Shown in pieces: positions 33,953 through 42,736 of a DNA stretch of 64,000 nucleotides. Source of the DNA: Actinomycetota bacterium (GTDB lineage: Bacteria > Actinomycetota > Actinomycetes > S36-B12 > UBA10799); assembly GCA_020637055.1 (NCBI GenBank), contig JACJWR010000002.1, positions 372,001 through 436,000 of the forward strand, given 5' to 3'. Positions within the stretch are counted from its first letter, which is position 1. Every line of letters starts with the position of its first letter. Both the position numbers and the translations under genes were made by a program. Under the pieces are notes generated by a model. That model had not been told where the DNA came from, did not search any database, and saw only the letters and a program-made list of their open reading frames with translations.

Positions 33953-35062
33953 CTAGGCGAGCGCTTGCTCCACATCATCTATGAAAAGGACTCCGTAGAT
34001 CGCTCCGGTCGCGTCGACGACGATCACCGCAGGGGCATTCGCCTGGCGCAGCGCGTCGATCAAGTCATGGCCGGCGACGTCGGCACGGACCATCGCGCGC
34101 GCGGGCAGCGGGGTCGAGAGCGAATTGACCGGGATCCACGGTCGACGATCGGGGGGCGTAGCTGAGGCGGCTGTCTCGTTGACCACCCCGGTCGGGTGGC
34201 CGAAGTCGTCGATCACCACGATCGCCCCGGCGTGCGCGTCGGCCATGCGTTGACGGGCAAGCGCCAACGATTCCTGCGTACGGGCCGGGACGGCGCGACG
34301 GGCCAATGACCCCGCCCGTAGTTCCGGAATCCGCTGCTCCAAGGTCGATTGCCGCAGCGACGCGGTGGCGCCGATCCAGACGAAGACCCCGAATACGGCA
34401 GCCACCACGACTGTGAGCAGTCCGAGGTTCGAGCCGGGCAACGCAGCCAAGCCCAGGGGGATCACCACGACGATGACCGCCAACACCCGCCCCGACCAGG
34501 CCGCAACCTTGGTGCCCCGGTGCTCGCTTCCGGTGAGTTTCCACGCCACCGCCCGAACGATGCCGCCGCCGTCCAGCGGTAAGCCGGGCAACAAGTTGAG
34601 CACTCCGAGCAGGATGTTCGTCCAGACCAGAGCGGACAGGATGTTGGCCGCCACGGATGGCAACGAGGTGCCTACCGTCATCAGCAGGCCCTGCGCGGCA
34701 GCCGCCACCCCGAGAGTGGCCAGTGGCCCGCTGGCGGCGATCGCCGCCTCCCGACCGGGGGTCAGATTGGCCCGCTCATAGACGGTGAAACCGCCGAAGA
34801 TCCACAGCGTGATTCCGTGCACCGCGTTGCCGAGGCCGCGGGCGGTGAGGCCGTGGGCCAACTCGTGAACAAGGATCGCCGCATAAAGCAGGACTGCGAA
34901 AACCACCGCGGCGGCGAGGCCGGTGCCGCCTGCGCCGAAGGTCGGAGCCCACAGCCAGGCGATCAGCCCGACGCCGAGCAGACCCGACAGCGGCACCGAC
35001 ACCGGCATGCCCAACAACGAAAATTGCAGCCCACCGCTCCGGCGGGTCGCATCGTCGGCCAT
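33953..35062 (-). CDS. Site-2 protease (M50) with C-terminal CBS domains
   Basis: The 369-residue membrane metalloprotease has the zinc motif HELAH (66-70) and the third ligand in NLLPGLPLDGG (Asp164), both inside hydrophobic helices. Five to six membrane segments occupy residues 15-235. Residues about 245-365 form a CBS pair (AGAIVVIDDFGHPTGVV and APAVIVVDATGAIYGVLF) that may bind adenosyl ligands. Rip-type proteases cut membrane-bound anti-sigma factors or other substrates; the target here is unknown. ATG 35062 follows TAAAGT by seven bases. It is divergent from trmI. Confidence 0.93.
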   Translation of the reverse strand: MADDATRRSGGLQFSLLGMPVSVPLSGLLGVGLIAWLWAPTFGAGGTGLAAAVVFAVLLYAAILVHELAHGLTARGLGNAVHGITLWIFGGFTVYERANLTPGREAAIAASGPLATLGVAAAAQGLLMTVGTSLPSVAANILSALVWTNILLGVLNLLPGLPLDGGGIVRAVAWKLTGSEHRGTKVAAWSGRVLAVIVVVIPLGLAALPGSNLGLLTVVVAAVFGVFVWIGATASLRQSTLEQRIPELRAGSLARRAVPARTQESLALARQRMADAHAGAIVVIDDFGHPTGVVNETAASATPPDRRPWIPVNSLSTPLPARAMVRADVAGHDLIDALRQANAPAVIVVDATGAIYGVLFIDDVEQALA

Positions 35063-35069
35063 AGGAACA

Positions 35070-35075
35070 ACTTTA
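35070..35075 (-). promoter_or_regulatory. -10 element of the M50 protease gene (leaderless)
   Basis: TAAAGT on the minus strand ends seven bases before ATG 35062. Confidence 0.5.
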
Positions 35076-35141
35076 TCGGCAGTCCCGGGCTCGGGCCCCT
35101 TCGACGCTCGGCGGCCGGCGGGGTCCGGCAACGCCACCACG

Positions 35142-35147
35142 TAGGCT
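35142..35147 (+). promoter_or_regulatory. -10 element of trmI
   Basis: TAGGCT ends eight bases before ATG 35156 and may drive trmI and mpa together. Confidence 0.5.
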
Positions 35148-35155
35148 CGCAGACC

Positions 35156-36079
35156 ATGAGCGTCAATCCGGGACCCGCCGCCCGCGGGCCGCTGCAACCC
35201 GGCGATCGGGTACAACTGGCCGATCCCAAAGGTCGGCTCCACACCGTCACCTTGGAGCGGGGGCGCCTGTTCCATACCGCCAAGGGCAGCATCGCCCACG
35301 ACGACCTGATCGGCGGTCCGGAGGGAGTGGTGGTCACCAGCAGCAAAGGCACCGGATACGTCGCGCTCCGACCGCTGCTGTCCGACTTCGTGCTCTCGAT
35401 GCCGCGGGGGGCCGCGGTGGTCTATCCGAAAGACGCGGCGATGATCGTGGGGCTCGCGGACGTTTTCCCCTCGGCCTTCGTGGTAGAGGCTGGGGCCGGG
35501 TCGGGGGCGCTGACGTGCAGTCTGCTCCGCGCGGTGGGGGAGACCGGAAGGGTGCTGTCGTACGAGCGCAGAGCCGACTTCGCCGAGATCGCCGAGGCAA
35601 ACGTGACGACCTTCTTCGGTCGGCGCCCCTCCAACTGGACTATTCAGGTGGGGGACTTCGCGGCCGCCGACGGCGACGGCACCGCCGACCGCGTCGTGCT
35701 CGACATGCTGGCCGCATGGGACTGCCTGCCTGCGGCAGCGGGTTGGCTGCGCCCCGGCGGGGTGCTGGTGGTGTATGTCGCCACCACCACCCAGCTCTCC
35801 CGCGTGGTCGAAACGATGCGAGACCAGGGGTGCTGGACCGAGCCGAAAGCCAGCGAGACGCTGGTGCGGCCGTGGCACGTCGAAGGACTCTCAGTCCGGC
35901 CTTCCCATCGCATGGTCGGCCACACCGGATTTCTGGTGGCCGCCCGGCGACTGGCCGACGGAACCGTGCTGCCGCTGCGCCGTACCCGCCCCGCCAAGGG
36001 GGCATACGGGCGCGACTGGAAGCGGCCGGGGGAATCCGTCGGAGACGAATCTGGTGGCATTTCTGACCCGGCTGGGTAG
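35156..36079 (+). CDS. trmI: tRNA (adenine-58-N1)-methyltransferase
   Basis: TrmI methylates A58 in the T loop of tRNAs. The 307-residue protein has an N-terminal beta domain (LQPGDRVQLADPKGRLHTVTL), then AVVYPKDAAMIVG, the AdoMet loop VVEAGAGSGALTCSLLRAVG, the acidic loop SYERRADFAEIA and the catalytic-loop Asp in RVVLDMLAAWDCL. The C-terminus has RPSHRMVGHTGFLVAAR. The gene precedes the proteasome ATPase mpa by 36 bases, the usual actinobacterial arrangement. Confidence 0.95.
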   Translation: MSVNPGPAARGPLQPGDRVQLADPKGRLHTVTLERGRLFHTAKGSIAHDDLIGGPEGVVVTSSKGTGYVALRPLLSDFVLSMPRGAAVVYPKDAAMIVGLADVFPSAFVVEAGAGSGALTCSLLRAVGETGRVLSYERRADFAEIAEANVTTFFGRRPSNWTIQVGDFAAADGDGTADRVVLDMLAAWDCLPAAAGWLRPGGVLVVYVATTTQLSRVVETMRDQGCWTEPKASETLVRPWHVEGLSVRPSHRMVGHTGFLVAARRLADGTVLPLRRTRPAKGAYGRDWKRPGESVGDESGGISDPAG

Positions 36080-36105
36080 GGTTGGGGCAGTCGGCTCGAG
36101 GCCTA

Positions 36106-36111
36106 GGAGGC
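36106..36111 (+). promoter_or_regulatory. Ribosome binding site of mpa
   Basis: AGGAGG lies four bases before ATG 36116 and fixes the start. Confidence 0.7.
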
Positions 36112-36115
36112 GAAG

Positions 36116-37774
36116 ATGGCGGATGGCGACGAGGGTCGGGTGGACCGCGGCGGTGGTGGCGGCGGGGAGACGGCGGCGCTCCGCGCTTCGCTGGCATCGG
36201 CCCGGGAATCCAACGAGCGCCTCGCGAGCACCTTGCGCGACGCCCGTGACCAAATCGTGGCGCTGCGGGAGGAACTCGACCGGCTCGGCGAGCCGCCGAA
36301 CACCTACGGCGTGTTCCTCGCACCCAACGGCGATGGCATGGCCGACATCATGGCGTCCGGGCGGAAACACCGGGTGGTGGTGAGCCCGACGGTGGAGGTC
36401 GAATCCCTGGTGCCCGGCCAAGAGGTGATGCTCAACGAGGCGTTGAACATCGTCGCCGCGTGCGAGTTCGAGCGGGTCGGCGAGATCGTGATGTTCAAGG
36501 AGTTCCTGCCGCCCGGCGACCGTGCACTCGTGCTCGGCCATACCGACGAAGAGCGGGTGGTGCGGCTCGCCGAACCGCTGCGCGACGTCGTGATCCGCGC
36601 CGGCGACTCCTTGTTGTTGGACGTCCGGGGCGGGTACGCCTACGAGCGGGCGCAAAGTCGAAGTGGAACTCGTACTGAAGAGGTGCCCGACATCGACTAC
36701 GAGGACATCGGTGGCCTCGGGTCGCAGATCGAGCAGATCCGCGACGCCGTCGAGTTGCCCTTCATGCACGCGGATCTCTTCCGCGAACACGAGTTGCGCG
36801 CGCCCAAGGGGATCCTGCTCTACGGTCCGCCCGGTTGCGGAAAGACGCTCATCGCGAAGGCCGTGGCCAACTCCCTGGCGAAGAAAGTCTCAGCCCGGGA
36901 GGGTTTGGAGGCCGGGCGATCCTTCTTCCTCAACATCAAGGGCCCGGAACTGCTGAACAAGTATGTGGGGGAGACCGAGCGGCACATCCGACTGGTCTTC
37001 CAGCGGGCCCGGGAGAAGGCCAGCGAGGGCATGCCGGTGATCGTGTTCTTCGACGAGATGGACTCACTGTTCCGCACCCGGGGTTCCGGGGTGTCAAGCG
37101 ATGTCGAGAACACGATCGTGCCTCAACTGCTGTCGGAGATCGACGGCGTCGAGGGCCTCGAGAACGTCATCGTGATCGGGGCGAGCAACCGCGAGGACAT
37201 GATCGACCCGGCCATTCTGAGGCCCGGACGCCTGGACGTGAAGATCAAGATCGAACGCCCCGACGCGCAGGCCGCCGCCGACATCATGGCCAAGTACCTC
37301 GCATCCCGACTGCCTTTGCATCCCGACGACCTGTCCGAACACGGTGGGGACCCCGATGCGACAGTCGCCGCCATGATCCAGCGGACGGTGGAGCGGATGT
37401 ACTCGGAGTCCAATGAGAACCGCTTCCTGGAGGTCACCTACGCCAACGGTGACAAGGAGGTCCTCTACTTCAAGGACTTCAACTCCGGCGCGATGCTGGA
37501 GAACATCGTCTCGCGGGCTAAGAAGAACGCGATCAAGGACTTCCTGGACCACGGTCAGAAGGGTATTCGCCTGCAACACCTGCTGTCGGCGTGCGTCGAC
37601 GAGTTCCGTGAGAACGAGGACCTGCCGAACACGACCAACCCCGACGACTGGGCGCGGATTTCGGGCAAGAAGGGTGAACGTATCGTGTTCATCCGCACGC
37701 TGGTGCAGGGCAAGACCGGCGGCGAGCCGGGTCGATCCATCGACACCACGTCGAACACCGGTCAGTACCTGTGA
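36116..37774 (+). CDS. mpa: Proteasomal AAA ATPase Mpa (ARC)
   Basis: Mpa recognises pupylated proteins, unfolds them and feeds them to the 20S core. The 552-residue protein has an N-terminal coiled coil that binds Pup (about 19-58), tandem OB domains (about 60-185), the AAA module with Walker A GPPGCGKT (237-244), Walker B VIVFFDEMDS and the GSNRED-like sensor region, and a C-terminus ending in QYL. The penultimate Tyr is needed to open the proteasome gate. Its position ahead of dop-pup-prcBA is standard. Confidence 0.97.
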   Translation: MADGDEGRVDRGGGGGGETAALRASLASARESNERLASTLRDARDQIVALREELDRLGEPPNTYGVFLAPNGDGMADIMASGRKHRVVVSPTVEVESLVPGQEVMLNEALNIVAACEFERVGEIVMFKEFLPPGDRALVLGHTDEERVVRLAEPLRDVVIRAGDSLLLDVRGGYAYERAQSRSGTRTEEVPDIDYEDIGGLGSQIEQIRDAVELPFMHADLFREHELRAPKGILLYGPPGCGKTLIAKAVANSLAKKVSAREGLEAGRSFFLNIKGPELLNKYVGETERHIRLVFQRAREKASEGMPVIVFFDEMDSLFRTRGSGVSSDVENTIVPQLLSEIDGVEGLENVIVIGASNREDMIDPAILRPGRLDVKIKIERPDAQAAADIMAKYLASRLPLHPDDLSEHGGDPDATVAAMIQRTVERMYSESNENRFLEVTYANGDKEVLYFKDFNSGAMLENIVSRAKKNAIKDFLDHGQKGIRLQHLLSACVDEFRENEDLPNTTNPDDWARISGKKGERIVFIRTLVQGKTGGEPGRSIDTTSNTGQYL

Positions 37775-37788
37775 CACCCGGCAGCGGA

Positions 37789-37794
37789 TAGGCT
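37789..37794 (+). promoter_or_regulatory. -10 element of dop (leaderless)
   Basis: TAGGCT ends six bases before GTG 37801, so dop can be expressed apart from mpa. Confidence 0.5.
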
Positions 37795-37800
37795 CGACCC

Positions 37801-39345
37801 GTGACTGTTCGACGGGTGATGGGGATCGAAACCGAATACGGGGTGACGGTTCCGGGTCGGCCCAATGTGAACGCGATGGTTCTCTCGACCCACGTCGTCA
37901 ACGCCTACGCCTCCGAATGTGGGCTCACCGGCCAACGACGCACCAGGTGGGACTACCAAGAGGAGTCGCCGCTGCGCGATGCGCGCGGCTTCGACGTCTC
38001 GCGGGCGGAGGCCGATCCCACCCAACTCACCGACGACGACCTCGGTTTGGCCAACGTGATCCTGGTCAACGGGGCCCGGCTCTATGTCGACCACGCCCAC
38101 CCGGAGTACTCGTCGCCGGAGGTGTCCTCGCCCCGACAGGCGGTGTTGTACGACCGAGTCGGTCAGGTGGTGATGGCGCGGGCTGGGCGACTGGCGTCCG
38201 CCGTGCCCTCGGTGGGCAAGGTCGGGCTGTACAAGAACAACACCGACAACAAAGGCGCCTCGTACGGCACGCACGAGAACTACCTCATGAGTCGGCGCAC
38301 CCCATTCCCCGACGTCGTCCGGCATCTGACCGGCTTCCTGGTGTCCCGCCCGGTGTTCGCCGGAGCCGGCCGGGTGGGGATCGGTCAGGACGGCAAACAT
38401 CACGGCTACCAGCTGTCGTCTCGGGCGGACTTCTTCGAGGTCGAGGTGGGGCTGGAGACCACCCTCAAGCGGCCGATCATCAACACCCGCGATGAGCCAC
38501 ACGCAGATCCGGAGTTCCACCGCCGGCTCCACGTGATCATCGGAGATGCCAACCTCAGCGAAGTCGCCACCTACGTGAAGATGGGCGCGACGTCGCTGGT
38601 GATCGGGATGATCGAGGCTGGCTGGCTGGCCGACGATCTCGTCCTGGCCAGTCCGGTGACCGCCCTGCACACCATCAGCCACGATGTGACGTTGAAGTCG
38701 ACCGTGCAACTGCGTGATGGGCGAGAGCTGACCGGACTGCAGCTGCAGCGCGAGTACGCTGACCAGGCTGCGAAGTTCGTCGACAGCACCTTCGGCTCGG
38801 ACGTCGACGATGAAACCCTTGACGTGCTCACCCGCTGGCATCGACTGCTCGACGGTCTCGAGCACGATCCCGACGACGTGGCCGATCAGGTCGACTGGGT
38901 CGCCAAACTGCGTCTGCTGGACGGCTACCGTCGGCGGGACAAGATCGACTGGGGCCACGCCCGGCTGGAATTGATCGACCTCCAATACTCCGATGTGCAG
39001 CCGGAGAAGGGTCTCGCGGCCCGACTCGAGGAGCGCGGTCTGCTGCAGCGCCTCACCACCGACGCGGAGGTGGAGCACGCCCTGGCCAATCCCCCCACGG
39101 ACACCAGGGCGTATTTCCGTGGCGAATGCATCCGTCGGTACGGAGCCAATATCGCCGCCGCCAGTTGGGACTCGGTGATCTTCGACCTGCCGGGTCGTGA
39201 CCCGCTGGTCCGGGTGCCGACACTCGACCCGTTCAAGGGCACCGCCGGCCACGTCAAGCAGTTGCTGGACGCCTGCCCCGACGCCGAATCCCTGGTCGCG
39301 GAGTTGACCGCCGGCGGTCAGACCAGCCGGCCGCGGCGGGGTTGA
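37801..39345 (+). CDS. dop: Deamidase/depupylase of Pup
   Basis: Dop converts the C-terminal Gln of Pup to Glu and removes Pup from conjugates. It has the glutamine-synthetase-like fold. The 514-residue sequence begins RRVMGIETEYGVTVPGRP with the ATP/Mg-binding Glu pair. It then has the long Dop-specific insert (SECGLTGQRRTRWDYQEESP), LYVDHAHPEYSSPE, LYKNNTDNKGASYGTHENYL and RPIINTRDEPHADPE. The insert and overall length separate it from PafA, encoded further on. Because Pup here already ends in GGQ, deamidation by Dop is required. Confidence 0.96.
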   Translation: MTVRRVMGIETEYGVTVPGRPNVNAMVLSTHVVNAYASECGLTGQRRTRWDYQEESPLRDARGFDVSRAEADPTQLTDDDLGLANVILVNGARLYVDHAHPEYSSPEVSSPRQAVLYDRVGQVVMARAGRLASAVPSVGKVGLYKNNTDNKGASYGTHENYLMSRRTPFPDVVRHLTGFLVSRPVFAGAGRVGIGQDGKHHGYQLSSRADFFEVEVGLETTLKRPIINTRDEPHADPEFHRRLHVIIGDANLSEVATYVKMGATSLVIGMIEAGWLADDLVLASPVTALHTISHDVTLKSTVQLRDGRELTGLQLQREYADQAAKFVDSTFGSDVDDETLDVLTRWHRLLDGLEHDPDDVADQVDWVAKLRLLDGYRRRDKIDWGHARLELIDLQYSDVQPEKGLAARLEERGLLQRLTTDAEVEHALANPPTDTRAYFRGECIRRYGANIAAASWDSVIFDLPGRDPLVRVPTLDPFKGTAGHVKQLLDACPDAESLVAELTAGGQTSRPRRG

Positions 39346-39535
39346 TCCGCTTGACTCCGCCGCCGTGGTTGCCCACGCGGGAACCGGCTCTTCATGCCAC
39401 GATGGGGATGGCGCCTCACACGAGGCCTGTTTCGGGCTAGGGTCGTAGTCGTTCAAAGCTGGACCCACGCTTGTGGGACGGCTGCGACGGGTGCGAGTCG
39501 CCGCTTGACGTCGAGGCACAGAGGAGGAGTCGGAG
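39346..39535 (+). promoter_or_regulatory. Spacer and probable leader ahead of pup
   Basis: This 190-base gap contrasts with the overlaps in the rest of the cluster. It holds two small inverted repeats, GCCTC/GAGGC (39413-39426) and CCCAC/GTGGG with a GCTT loop (39464-39477), and ends in GAGGAGG before ATG 39536. A TAGGGT at 39439-39444 could be a -10 element. A separate pup-prcBA transcript is likely, but no typical -35 is visible. Confidence 0.4.
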
Positions 39536-39739
39536 ATGTCTGCTCAGGAGCACGCTGCGAAACGGGGAGAACGCGTCGAGGAGGCGCAGACCGAGCAGGC
39601 CGCGCCCGCTGCCGAAGCGACCGCCGAGGCGGAGGCCCGCGACGCCGATGTGGACGCCCTGCTCGACGAGATCGACGATGTGCTGGAGACCAACGCCGAG
39701 GAGTTCGTGGCTGCGTTCGTGCAGAAAGGTGGCCAGTAG
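39536..39739 (+). CDS. pup: Prokaryotic ubiquitin-like protein Pup
   Basis: Pup is attached to target lysines to mark them for the proteasome. The 67-residue protein is acidic and largely disordered. The helix that docks on the Mpa coiled coil is VDALLDEIDDVLETNAEEF, and the C-terminus is VQKGGQ. The final Gln must be deamidated to Glu by Dop before ligation. The ATG has a GAGGAG site, and the stop codon directly abuts the prcB start. Confidence 0.98.
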   Translation: MSAQEHAAKRGERVEEAQTEQAAPAAEATAEAEARDADVDALLDEIDDVLETNAEEFVAAFVQKGGQ

Positions 39740-40642
39740 GTGACATCCGAGAGTCAGAGCAGTCGACTGCCGGCTCACTACTTCACAGCAGGTTCGTCGT
39801 CGTTCGTGGAGTTCCTGGCCGCCCACGCGCCGGAACACCTGCCGGGTGCCGCGGGTCGGTCGTCGGCCCCGGCGGGGAGCGGCGTCGGGGGGCAGTCGGC
39901 TGAACGAGGATCCGGGCAGGTCTCGGCGCCGCACGGCACCACGATCGTGGCCAGCACTTTCGACGGCGGCGTGATCATGGCCGGTGACCGGCGGGCCACC
40001 ATGGGCAACATGATCGCCCAGCGCGACATCGAGAAGGTGTATCCCGCCGACGAACTATCGGTGGTCGGTATCGCGGGCACTGCCGGGTTGGCGGTGGAGA
40101 TGGTGCGCTTGTTCCAGACCGAGCTTGAACATTTCGAAAAGATCGAGGGGATGACACTGTCCCTGGAAGGCAAGGCGAACCGCCTTTCCTCTTTCATCCG
40201 CAGCAATCTCGGGATGGCGATGCAGGGGCTGGCGGTGGTGCCGCTGTTCGCCGGGTACGACCAGGCTTCGGACATCGGGCGCATCTTCTCCTACGACGTG
40301 ACCGGAGGTCGCTACGAGGAGCACGACTACTACTCGGTGGGCTCCGGAAGTCCGTTCGCCCGGGGGTCGTTGAAGAAGCTGTTCCGCGCCGAGCAGGATG
40401 CCGACGCCGCGGTCAGAGTGTGCCTACAGGCGCTGTACGACGCCGCCGACGACGACTCGGCGACCGGCGGTCCCGACATGACCCGCAGGATCTTTCCGGT
40501 CGTGTACACCGTGGACGCGCGGGGGGCCCGCCGGATCCACGAATCCGAACTGCAGGTTCTCATGGACGCCGTGGTGGATCAGCGGTTCCAGCGTCCCGAC
40601 GGCCCTGTGGCCACCGACCCGACGGGGGAGGCGACATCATGA
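39740..40642 (+). CDS. prcB: Proteasome beta subunit
   Basis: PrcB provides the catalytic threonine of the 20S core. The 300-residue precursor is cut in the sequence PHG|TTIVAST, leaving Thr67 as the new N-terminus, so the propeptide has 66 residues, Ser/Gly/Ala rich. The nucleophile's partners are seen in MAGDRRATMGN (Asp, Arg) and RDIEKVYP (Lys). GTG starts directly after the pup stop codon, and the stop overlaps the prcA ATG (ATGA). Confidence 0.97.
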   Translation: MTSESQSSRLPAHYFTAGSSSFVEFLAAHAPEHLPGAAGRSSAPAGSGVGGQSAERGSGQVSAPHGTTIVASTFDGGVIMAGDRRATMGNMIAQRDIEKVYPADELSVVGIAGTAGLAVEMVRLFQTELEHFEKIEGMTLSLEGKANRLSSFIRSNLGMAMQGLAVVPLFAGYDQASDIGRIFSYDVTGGRYEEHDYYSVGSGSPFARGSLKKLFRAEQDADAAVRVCLQALYDAADDDSATGGPDMTRRIFPVVYTVDARGARRIHESELQVLMDAVVDQRFQRPDGPVATDPTGEATS

Positions 40643-41334
40643 CGATGCCCTTCTACGTCTCGCCCGAACAGATCATCAAGGACAAGGCCGACTACGCCCG
40701 CAAAGGCATCGCGCGGGGACGTTCAGTGGTCGTCGCTCAGTACGACCAAGGAATCCTGTTCGTCGCGGAGAACCCGTCGCGGGCTTTGCACAAGATCAGT
40801 GAGATCTACGACCGGATCGCGTTCGCCGCGGTCGGCAAGTACAACGAGTTCGAGAATCTGCGCGTCGCCGGAGTCCGGTACGCCGACCTGCGCGGCTACA
40901 GCTACGACCGCGCCGACGTGACCAGTCGAGGTCTGGCCAACGCTTACGCCCAGACACTCGGAACTGTCTTCACCGAGGCCCAAAAGCCGTACGAAGTGGA
41001 GATCATCGTCGCCGAGGTGGGAGCCGACGAGGGCAGCGACCAGTTGTACCGGCTCACCTTCGACGGATCGGTGGGCGACGAGCACGGATTCGTGGCGATG
41101 GGCGGTGCGGCCGAGGCGATCTCGACCCAACTGCAGGAGCAGTGGCGTCCCGACCTGAGCCTCGAGCAGGCGCTCACCATGGCCGTCGCCGCGCTGTCCG
41201 AACACGGTGGGCAGGGGCCCCGCACCTTGGACGAGCAGTTGCTCGAGGTGGCGATCCTGGATCGTAATCGTCCCCGACGCTGCTTCCGGCGACTGACCGG
41301 TGACGAGCTATCCGATCTGCTGAACAGCGAATAG
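40639..41334 (+). CDS. prcA: Proteasome alpha subunit
   Basis: PrcA forms the outer rings and gate of the 20S particle and has no catalytic Thr. The 231-residue protein starts MTMPFYVSPEQIIKDKADYA, where the first residues form the gate. The body includes ARGRSVVVAQYDQGILFVAEN, KISEIYDRIAFAAVGKYNEFE and EVGADEGSDQLYRLTFDG. ATG overlaps the prcB stop codon by four bases, ensuring balanced synthesis of the two subunits. pafA follows after nine bases. Confidence 0.97.
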   Translation: MTMPFYVSPEQIIKDKADYARKGIARGRSVVVAQYDQGILFVAENPSRALHKISEIYDRIAFAAVGKYNEFENLRVAGVRYADLRGYSYDRADVTSRGLANAYAQTLGTVFTEAQKPYEVEIIVAEVGADEGSDQLYRLTFDGSVGDEHGFVAMGGAAEAISTQLQEQWRPDLSLEQALTMAVAALSEHGGQGPRTLDEQLLEVAILDRNRPRRCFRRLTGDELSDLLNSE

Positions 41335-41343
41335 AGGCTCATC

Positions 41344-42714
41344 ATGTCGCGCAGGATCTTCGGGATCGAGACCGAGTACGGCGTGACATGTACGTTCCAG
41401 GGGCAGCGAAGACTGTCCCCGGACGAGGTCGCTCGCTACCTGTTCCGCAGGGTGGTCAGCTGGGGACGCAGTTCCAACGTGTTCCTGCGCAACGGTTCCC
41501 GGCTCTACCTCGACGTCGGATCGCACCCCGAATACGCGACTGCCGAGTGTGACGACATCACCCAACTCGTGACCCACGACAAAGCGGGAGAGCGCATCCT
41601 GGAGGGCTTGCAGGTCGATGCCGAGCAGCGGCTGGCCGGCGAGGGGATCCTCGGGGACATCTATTTGTTCAAGAACAACACCGACTCCGCGGGGAACTCC
41701 TACGGCTGCCACGAGAACTATCTCGTCGGACGGCAGGGCGAGTTCTTCCGGCTCGCCGAAGTCCTGATCCCATTTCTGGTGTCACGTCAACTGATCTGCG
41801 GCGCGGGCAAGGTGCTGCAGACCCCGCGCGGAGCCACCTACACGGTCAGTCAGCGCGCAGAGCACGTGTGGGAGTCGGTCAGCAGCGCCACCACGAGAAG
41901 CCGCCCGATCATCAACACCCGTGACGAACCGCACGCCGATGCTGAACGGTTCCGCAGGCTGCACGTCATCGTGGGAGACAGCAACATGAGCGAGACGACC
42001 ACCTTGCTCAAGGTCGGCTCCACGGACCTGGTCCTCAGGATGCTGGAGGCGGGCCTGCCCATGCGCGACCTGACTCTTGAGAATCCGATCCGCAGCATCC
42101 GCGACATCAGCCAGGACCCCACCGGCAGACGCCTCGTGCGCCTGGCGACGGGACGTTCGATCAGCGGGCTGGACATGCAGCGCGAGTATCTGGGCCGGGT
42201 CACCTCGTTCGCCAGCACCCACGGCCTGCTCGCCGATCCGACAAGTGTCCACGCGCGAGTCGTCGACCTCTGGACACGTGTGCTCGACGCCATCGAGTCC
42301 GATCGTCTGCAGGACGTCGCGACCGAGATCGACTGGGTGATCAAACGCACCCTGATCGACCGCTACATGGCCAAACACGGCCTGGACATGACCGACGCCC
42401 GAATCTCACAACTCGACCTCGCCTACCACGACATCAGTCGCAAACGCGGGCTGTTCTACCTGATGTCCCAGAAGGGCCTGCTGGACAGACAGACCAGCGA
42501 TATCGAGGTCTTCGCAGCGAAATCCATCCCCCCGCAGACGACCCGGGCCAAACTGCGCGGGGACTTCATCAAGCGCGCACAGGAGAAGCGCCGGGACTTC
42601 ACCGTCGACTGGGTGCACCTCAAACTCAATGACCAGGCCCAGCGCACCGTGCTCTGCAAGGACCCGTTCCGAAACGTGGACGAACGGGTCACGCGCCTGA
42701 TCGAAAGCATGTGA
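41344..42714 (+). CDS. pafA: Pup-protein ligase
   Basis: PafA joins the C-terminal Glu of Pup to lysines of targets using ATP. The 456-residue enzyme starts SRRIFGIETEYGVTCTFQGQRRLSPDEVARYLFRRV, with the catalytic Glu/Asp region; RLYLDVGSHPEYATAECD, LFKNNTDSAGNSYGCHENYL and RPIINTRDEPHADAERF follow. It lacks the Dop insert. In mycobacteria pafB and pafC follow; here an FKBP lipoprotein gene does. Confidence 0.97.
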   Translation: MSRRIFGIETEYGVTCTFQGQRRLSPDEVARYLFRRVVSWGRSSNVFLRNGSRLYLDVGSHPEYATAECDDITQLVTHDKAGERILEGLQVDAEQRLAGEGILGDIYLFKNNTDSAGNSYGCHENYLVGRQGEFFRLAEVLIPFLVSRQLICGAGKVLQTPRGATYTVSQRAEHVWESVSSATTRSRPIINTRDEPHADAERFRRLHVIVGDSNMSETTTLLKVGSTDLVLRMLEAGLPMRDLTLENPIRSIRDISQDPTGRRLVRLATGRSISGLDMQREYLGRVTSFASTHGLLADPTSVHARVVDLWTRVLDAIESDRLQDVATEIDWVIKRTLIDRYMAKHGLDMTDARISQLDLAYHDISRKRGLFYLMSQKGLLDRQTSDIEVFAAKSIPPQTTRAKLRGDFIKRAQEKRRDFTVDWVHLKLNDQAQRTVLCKDPFRNVDERVTRLIESM

Positions 42715-42723
42715 AGAGCCAGG

Positions 42724-42729
42724 TAGGGT
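42724..42729 (+). promoter_or_regulatory. -10 element of the FKBP lipoprotein gene (leaderless)
   Basis: TAGGGT ends seven bases before GTG 42737 and overlaps the alternative GTG 42728, which therefore would not be transcribed from this promoter. Confidence 0.5.
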
Positions 42730-42736
42730 GGCGCAC

